From contig NZ_JAKUKE010000001.1 in assembly GCF_024197615.1 (NCBI RefSeq), positions 645,029-709,028 on the forward strand: DNA of 64,000 bases, given 5' to 3'. The position numbers were made by a program, and so were the translations under genes. How positions within the stretch are numbered: the stretch's first letter is position 1; every line of letters starts with the position of its first letter. Below the pieces are notes generated by a model that saw nothing but the letters and a program-made list of their open reading frames with translations, did no database searches and was not told the origin of the DNA. Positions 28,001-35,937 of this stretch are shown here, in pieces. The DNA comes from Desulfuromonas sp. KJ2020 (GTDB taxonomy: Bacteria > Desulfobacterota > Desulfuromonadia > Desulfuromonadales > SZUA-540).

Positions 28001-28023
28001 TCGGTTTTCTCGACGAGGCTTAG
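25012..28023 (+). CDS. dnaE2: Error-prone DNA polymerase III alpha subunit DnaE2 (ImuC)
   Basis: This 1003-residue C-family polymerase would perform SOS-induced mutagenic lesion bypass with the ImuB-like partner. It opens with a PHP domain (VHLHCQSSFSP, LTDRNGLYG). The palm has GRGSAAASLVAYCLQI and the catalytic PDIDIDFPWDERD near residue 350. A helix-hairpin-helix and an OB-fold region (PMEFISFEDTTAIFDTTFFP) complete it. The start at 25012 follows GGGAGGG; the longer frame from 24874 would overlap imuB by 130 bases. It converges on the next gene with only 4 bases between the stops. Confidence 0.94.
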   Translation: MPFVHLHCQSSFSPGWGVHTPDALCERAAALGLSHLALTDRNGLYGIPHFLEQARHHGLRPLIGAEAVTGQHRAVLLARTPEGYANLCQLLSDLHTQAEFSLPQKLRERRQGLTVLSDDHDLLAALAAQDRRHLYVEISPGHAMEAALARARQLELPPVATARALLLEAADFPLHRVLRAIALNRTLSRLRPEETASPRDCLYSAEEMIALFPHCPQAVENSRKIAADCCTDWDFSTTVFPRFRDLDDGAAAQELRQRAHQGALSRYGQLTEGVRQRLHKELAIIEAKGFAHYFLVVEELARLSPRTCGRGSAAASLVAYCLQITHVDPIRHNLFFERFLNAERVDPPDIDIDFPWDERDAVLDAAFARYGNRRAAMVGAHIGFRGRAALREVAKVYGLPEADIGAMTERVSGYWKAEQTAGAVTSHPLFRDAPLSPEWQEILAVARRLQGQMRHLALHCGGLVIVPEEIRRHVPVERAAKGRPVIQWEKDQAEAAGLVKIDILGNRSLAVIRDAAAAIRAYGGSDLDPARWSPLDDEATRRLLQRGGSMGCFYIESPATRQLLRKMWQGRADGQLSAEELFEHLVMASSIIRPAANRYIREFVARLHGKPWRCLHPLLESVLGETYGMAIYQEQITQMAMALADFTPFEGDQLRKIISKKHPGQKLADYRQKFFQGGKKKGLSPELLEQAWQEVLSFAGYSFCKPHSASYALVSCQSAWLKTHYPAEFMAAVISNQGGYYSPLAYLSEARRLGLRILPPDINASDRAYRGEGRELRIGLMQISGLSRGTLKGILVERERGGDFNSLSDFLRRVAVPVEDGRLLIKAGCFDALEGREARANLLWQLLRGRSQTPSAASGLLFAEEPRRQMARPALSADEMERQEVEVLGMPISRHPLSRYRTLLARHQTIAAADLPRWVGRHVSLAAWWVTGKVVQTAKGQPMEFISFEDTTAIFDTTFFPRAYARFCRLLSHQRPYLLKGKVEEEFGVCTLNVEWVGFLDEA

Positions 28024-28027
28024 GGAC

Positions 28028-29722
28028 TTAAGGCAATTCGTAGAGGACGAGGCGGGATTGACGCTTGCCGAACACGCCCAGGTCGCCGGAAACGCCCACG
28101 GCCATGACGAGTTCGGCTTGACCGTCATTGTCGGCATCGGCCAGGCGAAAATCGGCGAGATAGCCCGGTTCCTCCTGCGTCTCCCACTCCGGCGTCATGT
28201 CCATGCCGTTCCAGCGCAGCGCCTTGATCTCAAAGCTCTTGAAGCGCCGGATCTTTTCCAAAAAGCCGCCGCCATGATTGGCCGGCACCAGCAGGGTGCC
28301 CTCCGGACCGGCCAGCAGACGCGGCTTCAGATAGCGGATTTCGCTGATCTGGCCCCGCTGGCGCGAGGGATAGCTCATGGTGGTCTCACTCCCCCCGAAA
28401 GATTCTTCGCTCCACCACAGGCGCTCCCCCCCGGCTCGCTGCACACGCAGTTGCCCACTGTCGGCGAGCTCGGCATAAAGCAGCTCTCCCCGAAAGGAGA
28501 AGGGCTTAAGCGCCAGCAGCTCGGCCCCTGCCGGCACCGTCAGGCTTTCGGCTTCGATCAGGCTCTCCCCCACCCGCGCCAGGCGCACCAGTGGCCCATC
28601 GAATTCTTTGCTGGAGGGGGTTTTTCGCTGCCCCAACAGGCGAATATGGCCCTGGCCGTCGTCATCCTTGCGAAAGAACCAGGGCAGCTCCTTTTCCACC
28701 ACGACATAGGAGGCCTGCTCCCAGGCGACGACCACGGAGGCAAGACGCCCTCCCTCCACGGCCGAGACGTAGAGCTCGGTGCGGCCGTTCCCGTCCAGAT
28801 CCAGCCCGTCCACCGCCAGGGCAGCCAAGCCGGAAGGCAAGTCGATCCGGCCCAGGGCTTCATAAACCCCTTGGCGCAGGCGACTGATTTCCAGCCGGTC
28901 CTCGTAGGCCAACACCGTCTCCAGGCTGCCATCCCCATTCAGGTCGGCCACCTCGACACCCACAGGTGTGCCAGACTGAAATGGCCCTTTCCACACCGCA
29001 GCGGCCGGCGTCTCGGCCCGGGTGATGACAGGGCTCGGCGGCGCTGCCGCCGTCATAGGGGGAGCCGCCAGGGCTTCTGTTGCCGGCAAGACGGCAGGCG
29101 CGCTTTCTTCCTCCTCCTCCAACAGGGGGTACCGTCGCAGCAACTGTCCCTGCCCGTCACGCACCTCCAGCAGGTCAGCCTGGAAGTGGAAAAGCAGCAG
29201 GGGTTTTTCTGCAGCCGTGGTGGAGAGACTTCCGTTTTCTACTCTCTCGTAGCCGCGCCATTGCAGATGGGGCAGCTGCGCCTTGAGCTCCAGATAAAGC
29301 GCCTCTCCCGTGCCTTTTTCATCCAGAAAGCGGGCCGGCACCGCCGTGAAACGCTGCAGCGAGTCCCCCACCGCCGCCTGCACTTCTGCCAGCGGCCGCA
29401 CCTGCGACAGGCCACTCAGCACGAGGCTCACCTGTACATAGCCCCGAGGAGCCGCGTAGACGCCCAACACCTTGCCGGTGACGGGATGCACCACCGATTC
29501 GCCACCATCCGTCACGGCGAACAGGTCACCACTCACCACCCCATGGCTGTCATCCAGATCGATGAGGTAACCGCCGTCCACCGCCTTGACCACGGTCGCG
29601 GTCAGGGGCGAAAAATCGTCGGCGACTTGTGCCGCCAGATTTTCTGGCTGGGCAAGAGCCTGACTGGTCAGCCAGCCCAGTCCGATCAGCATCACAGCCA
29701 GCATCCGCAAGGTAGTGATCAT
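28028..29722 (-). CDS. Secreted FG-GAP/VCBS repeat protein, module copy 1
   Basis: This 564-residue exported protein has a signal peptide (MLAVMLIGLGWLTSQALAQ). The N-terminal domain contains VDGGYLIDLDDSHGVVSGD and VHPVTGKVLG. A Pro/Ala linker follows near residues 200-240. The C-terminal half has FG-GAP/VCBS-type calcium motifs: DLNGDGSLETV, DLDGNGRTELYV and DADNDGQAELVM. It is clearly paralogous to the protein at 32804-34543 over its whole length. It is the last gene of a lipoprotein-porin-FG-GAP group on the minus strand. A beta-propeller at the cell surface or in the periplasm is likely; the ligand is unknown. Confidence 0.82.
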   Translation of the reverse strand: MITTLRMLAVMLIGLGWLTSQALAQPENLAAQVADDFSPLTATVVKAVDGGYLIDLDDSHGVVSGDLFAVTDGGESVVHPVTGKVLGVYAAPRGYVQVSLVLSGLSQVRPLAEVQAAVGDSLQRFTAVPARFLDEKGTGEALYLELKAQLPHLQWRGYERVENGSLSTTAAEKPLLLFHFQADLLEVRDGQGQLLRRYPLLEEEEESAPAVLPATEALAAPPMTAAAPPSPVITRAETPAAAVWKGPFQSGTPVGVEVADLNGDGSLETVLAYEDRLEISRLRQGVYEALGRIDLPSGLAALAVDGLDLDGNGRTELYVSAVEGGRLASVVVAWEQASYVVVEKELPWFFRKDDDGQGHIRLLGQRKTPSSKEFDGPLVRLARVGESLIEAESLTVPAGAELLALKPFSFRGELLYAELADSGQLRVQRAGGERLWWSEESFGGSETTMSYPSRQRGQISEIRYLKPRLLAGPEGTLLVPANHGGGFLEKIRRFKSFEIKALRWNGMDMTPEWETQEEPGYLADFRLADADNDGQAELVMAVGVSGDLGVFGKRQSRLVLYELP

Positions 29723-29811
29723 CCGGGTCCTCCTTTATTTCCTGTTCGGCATAGGTTCCAAAAAGAAACGCATTCTACCACCGGTACCTTGACATTTCCA
29801 TCCCGGAAACA

Positions 29812-29850
29812 GGAAAGCCCGCGGCGCGGGGCCACGGGCTTTCCATTTTT
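29812..29850. terminator. Bidirectional hairpin between porin 1 and the FG-GAP gene
   Basis: GGAAAGCCCG and CGGGCTTTCC form a perfect 10-bp stem around 13 bases. It is followed by ATTTTT on the plus strand and TGTTT on the minus strand. It lies just after the porin stop, so it probably reduces read-through into the FG-GAP gene. Confidence 0.65.
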
Positions 29851-29874
29851 CGATTCAACACTTGAGCAGTTGAA

Positions 29875-30897
29875 TTAGAAGTCGATCTGCCACTTGATGC
29901 CGGCAAAATACAGATCGCCCTGATCGTTGCCATTTCGATCATCCATCAGGTCATAGACGGTGTAGTGGGGGATGACGTTGAAATTTTCGGCCAGAGGAAT
30001 GTGAGCCTGCACGAAGTAACCGAACTGCTCGTCCTTCTCGGCATAAGCGTCGCTGTCGTCAGCTTTGTAACCGACCCCGGCCACGCCTAAAACTTTTCCA
30101 AAGGCATAAGACGCCTGGACATAGCCAGCCAAGGTGGTAGCATCTTCGTCTAGAGCAGCGTCATAGTAGCCATAGCCCTCGCCATTATCCAGATCGGAAA
30201 CCCAGTCCTGCATACCGAAGTCACCCAGGTTCTGACCGTAGAAGATGTTGCCCTGCAGCGCTACGGGACCCGCGTTGGTCTTCCAGTTAAAAGCGGCCAT
30301 ATAGGAATCGACCGACTCTTCGTTGAGCTCGTAATTCTGATAAGCCAAAGAAGCGCCGTAGGCCAAATAGCCTACGTCATGAATGTAACCGACAGCCAGC
30401 TTGGGCAGCCAATAATCAAAGTCTGCAGTGGTGTTTTTCATTTCCTGTGCATTGTTTTTAATGGCTGCGAACCAGAAACCGTTTTCCATGTCGACACGAA
30501 TCTGCGGCAAACGGCCGTCATAGCTGTCGCCAAGACCGGCAAAGCCGTTGTCCACATTCGCTACTTCCCAGGAGCCAAAGCCATAGGGCGTGTAGTCCTG
30601 ACCGACCAGAACGGTGCCTTTGCCAAAATCCCAGGTGCCATAAAGAAGTCGCAGGTTGACACCGGTGCCATACTCGAACCGACCACCAATCGCTTCATGG
30701 TTGAACTTGCCGCCGATACGGCTATTGCTCTGTAATTCCCAGTTCACATCGGAATCAAAGTCATGATACTGCCCCGTGCCCTCCATCAGGTACGTGGCCA
30801 TACGGGCCGAACCGTATAGGCTGTATTCGGCCAGGGCCGGTGTTGCCACCATCAGAGCCAGAGCACTGAAGAGCAGAGCCATCGAAATACGCTTCAT
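29875..30897 (-). CDS. Outer-membrane porin-like protein, module copy 1
   Basis: This 340-residue protein has a signal peptide (MALLFSALALMVATPALAE) and then alternating polar/aromatic strands such as YSLYGSARMATYLME and LRLLYGTWDFGKGTVLVG. It ends in a C-terminal Phe (GIKWQIDF), the sorting signal of outer-membrane barrels. AGGAGG precedes the ATG. It resembles the small porins of Desulfuromonadales with unknown cargo. It lies 94 bases after a small lipoprotein gene and before the FG-GAP gene, the same order as in copy 2. The substrate is unknown. Confidence 0.8.
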   Translation of the reverse strand: MKRISMALLFSALALMVATPALAEYSLYGSARMATYLMEGTGQYHDFDSDVNWELQSNSRIGGKFNHEAIGGRFEYGTGVNLRLLYGTWDFGKGTVLVGQDYTPYGFGSWEVANVDNGFAGLGDSYDGRLPQIRVDMENGFWFAAIKNNAQEMKNTTADFDYWLPKLAVGYIHDVGYLAYGASLAYQNYELNEESVDSYMAAFNWKTNAGPVALQGNIFYGQNLGDFGMQDWVSDLDNGEGYGYYDAALDEDATTLAGYVQASYAFGKVLGVAGVGYKADDSDAYAEKDEQFGYFVQAHIPLAENFNVIPHYTVYDLMDDRNGNDQGDLYFAGIKWQIDF

Positions 30898-30991
30898 GGT
30901 TGAGAACCTCCTGAATTTGAAATGTGTTCATAAAATGGGTCGCGTTGGAAGCAATGGGTCAACACCTCAGCTGCCCCCACTCGACACGGAT

Positions 30992-31123
30992 TTAATGGGC
31001 CTGGAACTCATACCCGCAGGCAGGACACTTCACCTTGACCGGCTCGCTGGTTGTCTGCTTGGCGCAGGCGCCCAAAGAGAGCGCAAAAAGGGTGACGAGT
31101 ACCATGGCAATCAACTTCTTCAT
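30992..31123 (-). CDS. Small Cys-pair lipoprotein, module copy 1 (43 residues)
   Basis: This short gene has the start MKKLIAMVLVTLFALSLGAC, in which LGAC is a lipobox for lipidation of Cys20. The mature peptide is only about 24 residues and ends with KCPACGYEFQAH. The CPACGYEF pair resembles half of a zinc ribbon or a redox pair. AGGAGAAG lies ahead of the ATG. A close paralogue lies at 35938-36084, also directly upstream of a porin gene, which strongly supports it as real despite its size. Confidence 0.82.
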   Translation of the reverse strand: MKKLIAMVLVTLFALSLGACAKQTTSEPVKVKCPACGYEFQAH

Positions 31124-31210
31124 GATGTTCTTCTCCTTTCCTGATAGTGGATGTTCATTTCAAAAAACCCGTGAACATGGAACGCTCATTCACGGAATGA
31201 CAACGAAAAC

Positions 31211-31238
31211 CTTATACCATAGTCCCGTTTCTACACAA
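31211..31238 (-). promoter_or_regulatory. Possible promoter of module copy 1
   Basis: On the minus strand TTGTGT (31238-31233) and TATAAG (31216-31211) are spaced by 16 bp, about 90 bp before the small lipoprotein. Between promoter and gene an inverted repeat CCGTGAA (31169-31175) / TTCACGG (31189-31195) could form a leader hairpin. Confidence 0.4.
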
Positions 31239-31290
31239 CAGGGTTTTTCAATTTATCCTTTGTTTTAGCTAAACTCAGCAAGATTGACGC

Positions 31291-31320
31291 AAAAAGGCCC
31301 CCGGTGACGAGGGCCTTTTT
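31291..31320 (-). terminator. Terminator of the rhodanese gene
   Basis: AAAAAGGCCC and GGGCCTTTTT pair perfectly over 10 bp with a 10-base loop. It is symmetric, so it works on both strands, 25 bases beyond the rhodanese stop. Confidence 0.8.
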
Positions 31321-31344
31321 GGTTTTGTGCTATGAAACCGTGCA

Positions 31345-32520
31345 TTATTTCTCGACGGTGAACTGGCCGTCGGGAGCAATATTGCACTTGGCGTCGAGGT
31401 ACTGCATGTTTTCCTTGTTGGTGTACTCGGACTCCAGCAGGGCGTAGAAAGAGCTGGCGCTGCGGCCGCCGGTGGTGCAGTAGAAGACAACGCGGCCCTC
31501 TTTATTCAGCTTCGCTACCGACTCCTTGGTGCGGAAGATGAAGTCCTCTTCGGTGATGTTAATGGCGCCGGGGATGTGGCCGGCGGCAAATTCTTCGGGA
31601 TCACGTACGTCAATGAACTGGGCGCCTTTGGTCTCGACCAGCTTCTTAAACTCCTCGGGAGCGATCGCTTCGGGCAGAGCGTTGGCTTTGGCCGAAGCGG
31701 CCTCTTTCACCACACCGGAGGCCTCGTCGCCCCACAGGGGCAGACCGGCTTTTTTCCAGGCCGGCTCGCCAGCGGCATAGACCATGACATTTTTGTAGCC
31801 GAGGGAGAGAGCGGTAGCGGCCGCCTTATGGCTGAGCACGCAGTCATAGCCACCGCAGTAGAAGACCAGCTTGGTGGCCTTGTCTGCGGGCAGCAGACCT
31901 TTTTTGAGCTCCATTTCCACATTGGGGATGCTGACGGCCGTGGGGATGAAGGACTTGCGGTATTTGACCGCCGGACGGGAATCGACCAGCATGTAGGGGT
32001 CCTGGCTGGGCTTCATGACCAGCTTTTCAACGAACTTGGTCTCGACCTCGGTGTAGTGGCCTTGCTTGACCCACTCGGGCTCGCCTTCATACCAGACCTT
32101 GACGTTGGTAAACCCGGCCTTCATGGCGATTTCGGCCGACTCGGGGCTGAGCTTGCAGGTGACGCCGCCGCAGTAAAAGATAATCAGTTTGTCTTTAGGC
32201 AGCTGGTCCAGGCTGTTCTGCAGCTGCACCTTGGGGATGCTGATGGCGCCGGGTACGTGGCCAGCCTCGTATTTCACCGCTGGACGGGCATCAACCAGCA
32301 CGAAGGTGCCGGCTTTGGCCGGATCGTTCATCAGAGCGGCGACTTCTGCGGTGGTTATAACCAGGGCCGGGTCTTGGGGAACGGGTTTTTCTTCGACCTT
32401 CACTTCGGCCGGCTGGGCTGACGTTGCAGCCAGGTTGGCACTGGGCGCCGTCGTGGTGCAGGCGCTGAAGGCAAAGGCGGCCAAGAGGGACAAGGCCAGG
32501 GTACGGATCATTTTGGTCAT
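31345..32520 (-). CDS. Lipoprotein with three rhodanese domains
   Basis: This 391-residue protein has a lipoprotein signal ending in FSAC. Three tandem rhodanese-like domains follow (about residues 50-150, 155-265 and 285-385). Candidate active cysteines are in FYCGGVTCKLS, FYCGGYDCVLSH and FYCTTGGRSASSF. Each domain has the entry motif, such as VLVDARPAVKYEAGHVPGA and FIDVRDPEEFAAGHIPGA. It would transfer or bind sulfane sulfur (or selenium) in the periplasm or at the outer membrane. The start at 32520 follows AAGGAG; the longer frame to 32640 has no signal. Rhodanese lipoprotein plus porin recalls the Geobacter Ext clusters, here without cytochromes. Confidence 0.88.
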   Translation of the reverse strand: MTKMIRTLALSLLAAFAFSACTTTAPSANLAATSAQPAEVKVEEKPVPQDPALVITTAEVAALMNDPAKAGTFVLVDARPAVKYEAGHVPGAISIPKVQLQNSLDQLPKDKLIIFYCGGVTCKLSPESAEIAMKAGFTNVKVWYEGEPEWVKQGHYTEVETKFVEKLVMKPSQDPYMLVDSRPAVKYRKSFIPTAVSIPNVEMELKKGLLPADKATKLVFYCGGYDCVLSHKAAATALSLGYKNVMVYAAGEPAWKKAGLPLWGDEASGVVKEAASAKANALPEAIAPEEFKKLVETKGAQFIDVRDPEEFAAGHIPGAINITEEDFIFRTKESVAKLNKEGRVVFYCTTGGRSASSFYALLESEYTNKENMQYLDAKCNIAPDGQFTVEK

Positions 32521-32593
32521 GCGTGTCTCCTTCAATGTGTTGATGTGTGACATGTATTGCCCTGGATCGGCATTCGTTTTGTGCCTCATTAAA

Positions 32594-32609
32594 AGCAGAT
32601 TCTGTGCCA
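32594..32609 (-). promoter_or_regulatory. Sigma-54-type promoter of the rhodanese gene
   Basis: On the minus strand TGGCAC-N7-TGCT keeps the 12-bp GG-to-GC offset of -24/-12 promoters. It lies about 75 bp before the rhodanese start. The -12 element is CTGC rather than TTGC. Confidence 0.45.
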
Positions 32610-32717
32610 CAACCAGAAAGATCATTCTTCTTTTCCGCATGTGATCTCTCGCCCACCCTGTTCTCTCAATTTTTACGAGAGTTTAGCCTGTACTTTTTCG
32701 TTGCGGTCCAATCTAAA

Positions 32718-32756
32718 AACAACGGACTTCCCCGCGCGGAGGGCGAGGAAGTCCGT
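32718..32756 (-). terminator. Terminator of the module copy 2 operon
   Basis: ACGGACTTCC (32722-32731) and GGAAGTCCGT (32747-32756) form a perfect 10-bp stem. On the minus strand it is followed by TGTTTTT, 50 bases after the FG-GAP gene. Confidence 0.8.
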
Positions 32757-32803
32757 CAAAATACGCTCTTTAGCCAAATAAAACAGTTTTTTGGAGAAAT
32801 CCC

Positions 32804-34543
32804 CTACTGCAGTTCGTAGGCTACCACGTTGGAACGTCCTTTCGACATAAGGCTTTCCCGGGTGAAGGTGACCAGGGTCACCAGCTCTGCGGCGCCGTCA
32901 TTGTCCACATCGCCCAGACGGAAATCGCTGAGATAGCCCTCACGCTGCTGGCTGTGCCAGGCCTCGTATAGCGTACGTCCGTCCCAGATCATGGCCCGCA
33001 CCCGTCCTTTGGTAAAAGAAGGAGAACGGCTAAGGAAACGACTTCCCTCATGAGCTGTGACCAGCAGGTTTCCCCTGCCGTCCACTTCCAAGCGAGGAGG
33101 GATAAAGACGTAGCGCGGCGTCTTGAGAACAGGGTCACTCATGGGATCGGGGCGTTCGGAGTAGATCTCACTGCCGCCGTAAAGCTCTTCCGACTCCCAG
33201 AGGGTTTTACCCTCTTTAGACAGTACCACCAGTTTGCCCGAGGTTTTAAGCATGGCCACCAGTTCTTTGCCGTTGTCACCTATAAAGGGGGTGAAGCCGA
33301 AGAGGCTGACCCCTTTGGGAAGGGGTAGTGGTTTTCCTACCTGCCAATCCCCATTTTCATAGCGCACACGAAAGATCGGGCCGGAATAGTCGGTCGACGT
33401 ATCGCCCCGGCGCTGTCCCAACAGAACGCGGCCTTCGCCGGGCAAGGTAACCGCCCGCAGATGCCAGGACAGCGTCTTGTCGTAAATTTTATAGGCACCA
33501 TCCTGCCACTCGACTACTCGCGACATGAGCATGTCGTTGCGTACGGCGGTCAGGTAGATTTCGGGACGACCGTTGCCGTTCAGATCGGCTGCGTCGATGG
33601 TCATGATCGACTGGCCGAGGCCGAGGTCGACTTCCGCCACATGCTGGTAGCTTCCCTGCACATTCCGACCGATCGTGATCCCCGTCGGTAAGGCGACGGC
33701 CAGTTCCTGCTGTCCATCCCCATCGAGATCAGCGACTTCCACACCGACCGGGCGGCCCTGAATATCGGGGCCATACCATAGGCCCTGCTGGTCAGGGGTT
33801 GCATTGCGCACAATCGCGGGAGAGGTTGGCGGTGGGGCCATCACCAGGGCGGGAGCACTTATCGGGGCTGGGGTGGGAGCAGGCAAGGCGACGGGGGCCG
33901 GGGTGGCAGCTGCCGCTTTCGGCAGGGGCGCGTCGAGAGGATAGGCGTGAATCGGAGCGAAATCGGGGCCGCGGACCACCAGGCCGTCAGTCTGAAGGAT
34001 GAAATAGAGGTCGGCATCGTTGTGGCCCTGTTCATCGGCCCGAGGCGGACGCGAAGCCTGGGCAGCATCGTAGGCCTGCCATTCCAGGGCCGGGGCGGCA
34101 GACTTGAGTTGGACGAAGAAATCCTCGCCGCCGCCGGCATAGTCGCGGAAAGTGGCCCGGACATTCTCAAAACGGCGAATAGCGTCCCCCGCCTTGAGAT
34201 CTTCCCCTCCGGACACCGGGCGAGCGTAGGAATAGCCCCCCTTGACCCGCGTCACCTGCAGCAGCGCCTTGACCTCGTCGAGGGTGCCCATCACTTCTTT
34301 CGTCACGGGATGCACGATAGGTTCGCCGGGAACGACCACCGAAAAGAGATCGCCTACGGCGACGCCACGGCTGGCATCGAGATCGATGAGGTATTCGCCG
34401 TCCACCGGCATGATCACGTAACCGGACAGGGAAGCGAAGTCACGACCCAGGTCCTCGCTCAGCCCGGCAAGGGCCGGCAGCGAAAAACAGAGGGAGGCGA
34501 GCAGGGCACAGAGAGCAAGAACGAAGCGCCGGAGGCTGAGCAT
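32804..34543 (-). CDS. Secreted FG-GAP/VCBS repeat protein, module copy 2
   Basis: This protein of about 579 residues is a full-length paralogue of 28028-29722. The signal peptide is LALCALLASLCFSLPALAG. The N-terminal domain contains VDGEYLIDLDASRGVAVGD and VHPVTKEVMG. A Pro/Ala-rich linker lies near residues 215-255. C-terminal FG-GAP motifs include DLDGDGQQELAV, DLNGNGRPEIYL and DVDNDGAAELVT. The start at 34543 follows AAGGAG; the longer frame to 34702 runs through the upstream terminator. It is last in the order small lipoprotein-porin-FG-GAP. The function is unknown. Confidence 0.82.
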   Translation of the reverse strand: MLSLRRFVLALCALLASLCFSLPALAGLSEDLGRDFASLSGYVIMPVDGEYLIDLDASRGVAVGDLFSVVVPGEPIVHPVTKEVMGTLDEVKALLQVTRVKGGYSYARPVSGGEDLKAGDAIRRFENVRATFRDYAGGGEDFFVQLKSAAPALEWQAYDAAQASRPPRADEQGHNDADLYFILQTDGLVVRGPDFAPIHAYPLDAPLPKAAAATPAPVALPAPTPAPISAPALVMAPPPTSPAIVRNATPDQQGLWYGPDIQGRPVGVEVADLDGDGQQELAVALPTGITIGRNVQGSYQHVAEVDLGLGQSIMTIDAADLNGNGRPEIYLTAVRNDMLMSRVVEWQDGAYKIYDKTLSWHLRAVTLPGEGRVLLGQRRGDTSTDYSGPIFRVRYENGDWQVGKPLPLPKGVSLFGFTPFIGDNGKELVAMLKTSGKLVVLSKEGKTLWESEELYGGSEIYSERPDPMSDPVLKTPRYVFIPPRLEVDGRGNLLVTAHEGSRFLSRSPSFTKGRVRAMIWDGRTLYEAWHSQQREGYLSDFRLGDVDNDGAAELVTLVTFTRESLMSKGRSNVVAYELQ

Positions 34544-34603
34544 GGTCTTTCTCCTTGGTTGCAGCGGTTCAGATGCGGGCGAAGGTTTACACCCCGGGCG
34601 GGT

Positions 34604-34631
34604 AAAAAAAGGCCGGGCACAGGGCCCGGCC
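34604..34631 (-). terminator. Terminator after porin 2
   Basis: GGCCGGGC (34611-34618) pairs with GCCCGGCC (34624-34631), followed on the minus strand by seven T. It lies between the porin and FG-GAP genes, the same place as the hairpin in copy 1. Confidence 0.8.
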
Positions 34632-34665
34632 AAAAGCATAACAAAATCGTACTGTGGAGACAATC

Positions 34666-35901
34666 TTAGAAGACGTAGGTCAGCTTGGTTCCCAGCTTCC
34701 ACATATTGTCAGATGCCCCGGTACCGGAAAGAGCCTCTCCAAATTCATCGTCAACAAGCAGATAGCCGCCGCCAGTGGTCCACTTAAGACCCTTGGTGAT
34801 GGCGTAGTCGAAGTAAGCGTCAATCTCGTGACCGAAGGTGATGGAGCTAACAGGACCCATGTCGGCAGCCTGCTGGGCATAGATGTAAGCCGCACGGATG
34901 CCGGATTTCTCGTTAAAGAGGCGGGTGCCGGCGTCAAGGCGCACATACATGTAGTTGGAGTAGTACAGACCAGGCAGATTGTCTTTGCCAACACCGTCAA
35001 GGGCAGCAATACCGGCAGTAGTCAGCTTGCTGAACTCACCACCAGTCAGAACTTCTGACCAGTTCTGCAGGCCTTCGACGTCAACAAACTCACCCGTGGG
35101 GGTATCCTCATCACCGACATAGGCTGCGGAAATCCCGAAAGAGGTCGGCCCGTCAACATACAGCGCTTTAGCGAAGGCAGCGGTACCCAGACCATCGTCA
35201 CCACCATCAACATCCCAGCTGCTGAACATCAAGCTGGCCTGCAGAGAGAGTTTGTCCATCTGGCCTTTAGCACCAGCGCCGAAGAAGTAAACATCCATGT
35301 TGGCGTCGCCGTCCTTCATGTAGCCCACTTCCGGAACCAGGGTGAAGTCACCAGCCTTTACAGCGTAGTTTACGCCATAGTAATCTTTTTCAAGTCCTTC
35401 ACTGTCAGGCGTGTATCCATTATCGTAGGCAGTATTTGTCTGCTCATCGATTTTAATCCAAGAAAGACCAAGCCCGCGGTACTTCACGCTGATACCGCTC
35501 GCCTGTTCGTTGATGATATAGCCGCTGCCAAGATTGAAGGTGTGGGTACCCACCTTGAAATTGGCGTCCATGGTAGTGAAGTCAAGATAGGCGGATCTCA
35601 ACTCAAGCTCATTTGTCTGATCTGCTCTCAAAGCACCGTTACCTTGGCCCCAAGCATAATCGGATTCGAGCTCAATAACTGCCTTGACTGCATCGTTGAG
35701 GGCAGCAGTGGTCATCAGACGGAAACGCTGCTCTACTGCGGCACTGGAGTCATCGTTGTCGTCATCGGCATCCCGGACGTTATCCGACATGATACCTGCC
35801 ACTATAAACAGACCCTTGGCATCAAGGGTCAGAGCCACAGCAGGGGTGGCCAGGGCTACGGCCGCGAGGGTCGCAACCAGAATTTTAAGATATTTGCTCA
35901 C
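34666..35901 (-). CDS. Outer-membrane porin-like protein, module copy 2
   Basis: This 411-residue protein has a signal peptide (LVATLAAVALATPAVALT) and repeated amphipathic strands, such as LELRSAYLDFTTMDANFKVG. The C terminus MWKLGTKLTYVF carries the terminal Phe of outer-membrane barrels. An Asp-rich stretch near residue 45 (DADDDNDDSS) could be a surface loop. It is longer than porin 1 and only loosely similar, but its gene position is the same: after the small lipoprotein and before the FG-GAP gene. AGGAGG precedes the start. The substrate is unknown. Confidence 0.8.
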   Translation of the reverse strand: MSKYLKILVATLAAVALATPAVALTLDAKGLFIVAGIMSDNVRDADDDNDDSSAAVEQRFRLMTTAALNDAVKAVIELESDYAWGQGNGALRADQTNELELRSAYLDFTTMDANFKVGTHTFNLGSGYIINEQASGISVKYRGLGLSWIKIDEQTNTAYDNGYTPDSEGLEKDYYGVNYAVKAGDFTLVPEVGYMKDGDANMDVYFFGAGAKGQMDKLSLQASLMFSSWDVDGGDDGLGTAAFAKALYVDGPTSFGISAAYVGDEDTPTGEFVDVEGLQNWSEVLTGGEFSKLTTAGIAALDGVGKDNLPGLYYSNYMYVRLDAGTRLFNEKSGIRAAYIYAQQAADMGPVSSITFGHEIDAYFDYAITKGLKWTTGGGYLLVDDEFGEALSGTGASDNMWKLGTKLTYVF

Positions 35902-35937
35902 AGTGTGCCTCCTGAAATGAAATAAATGATCACATCC

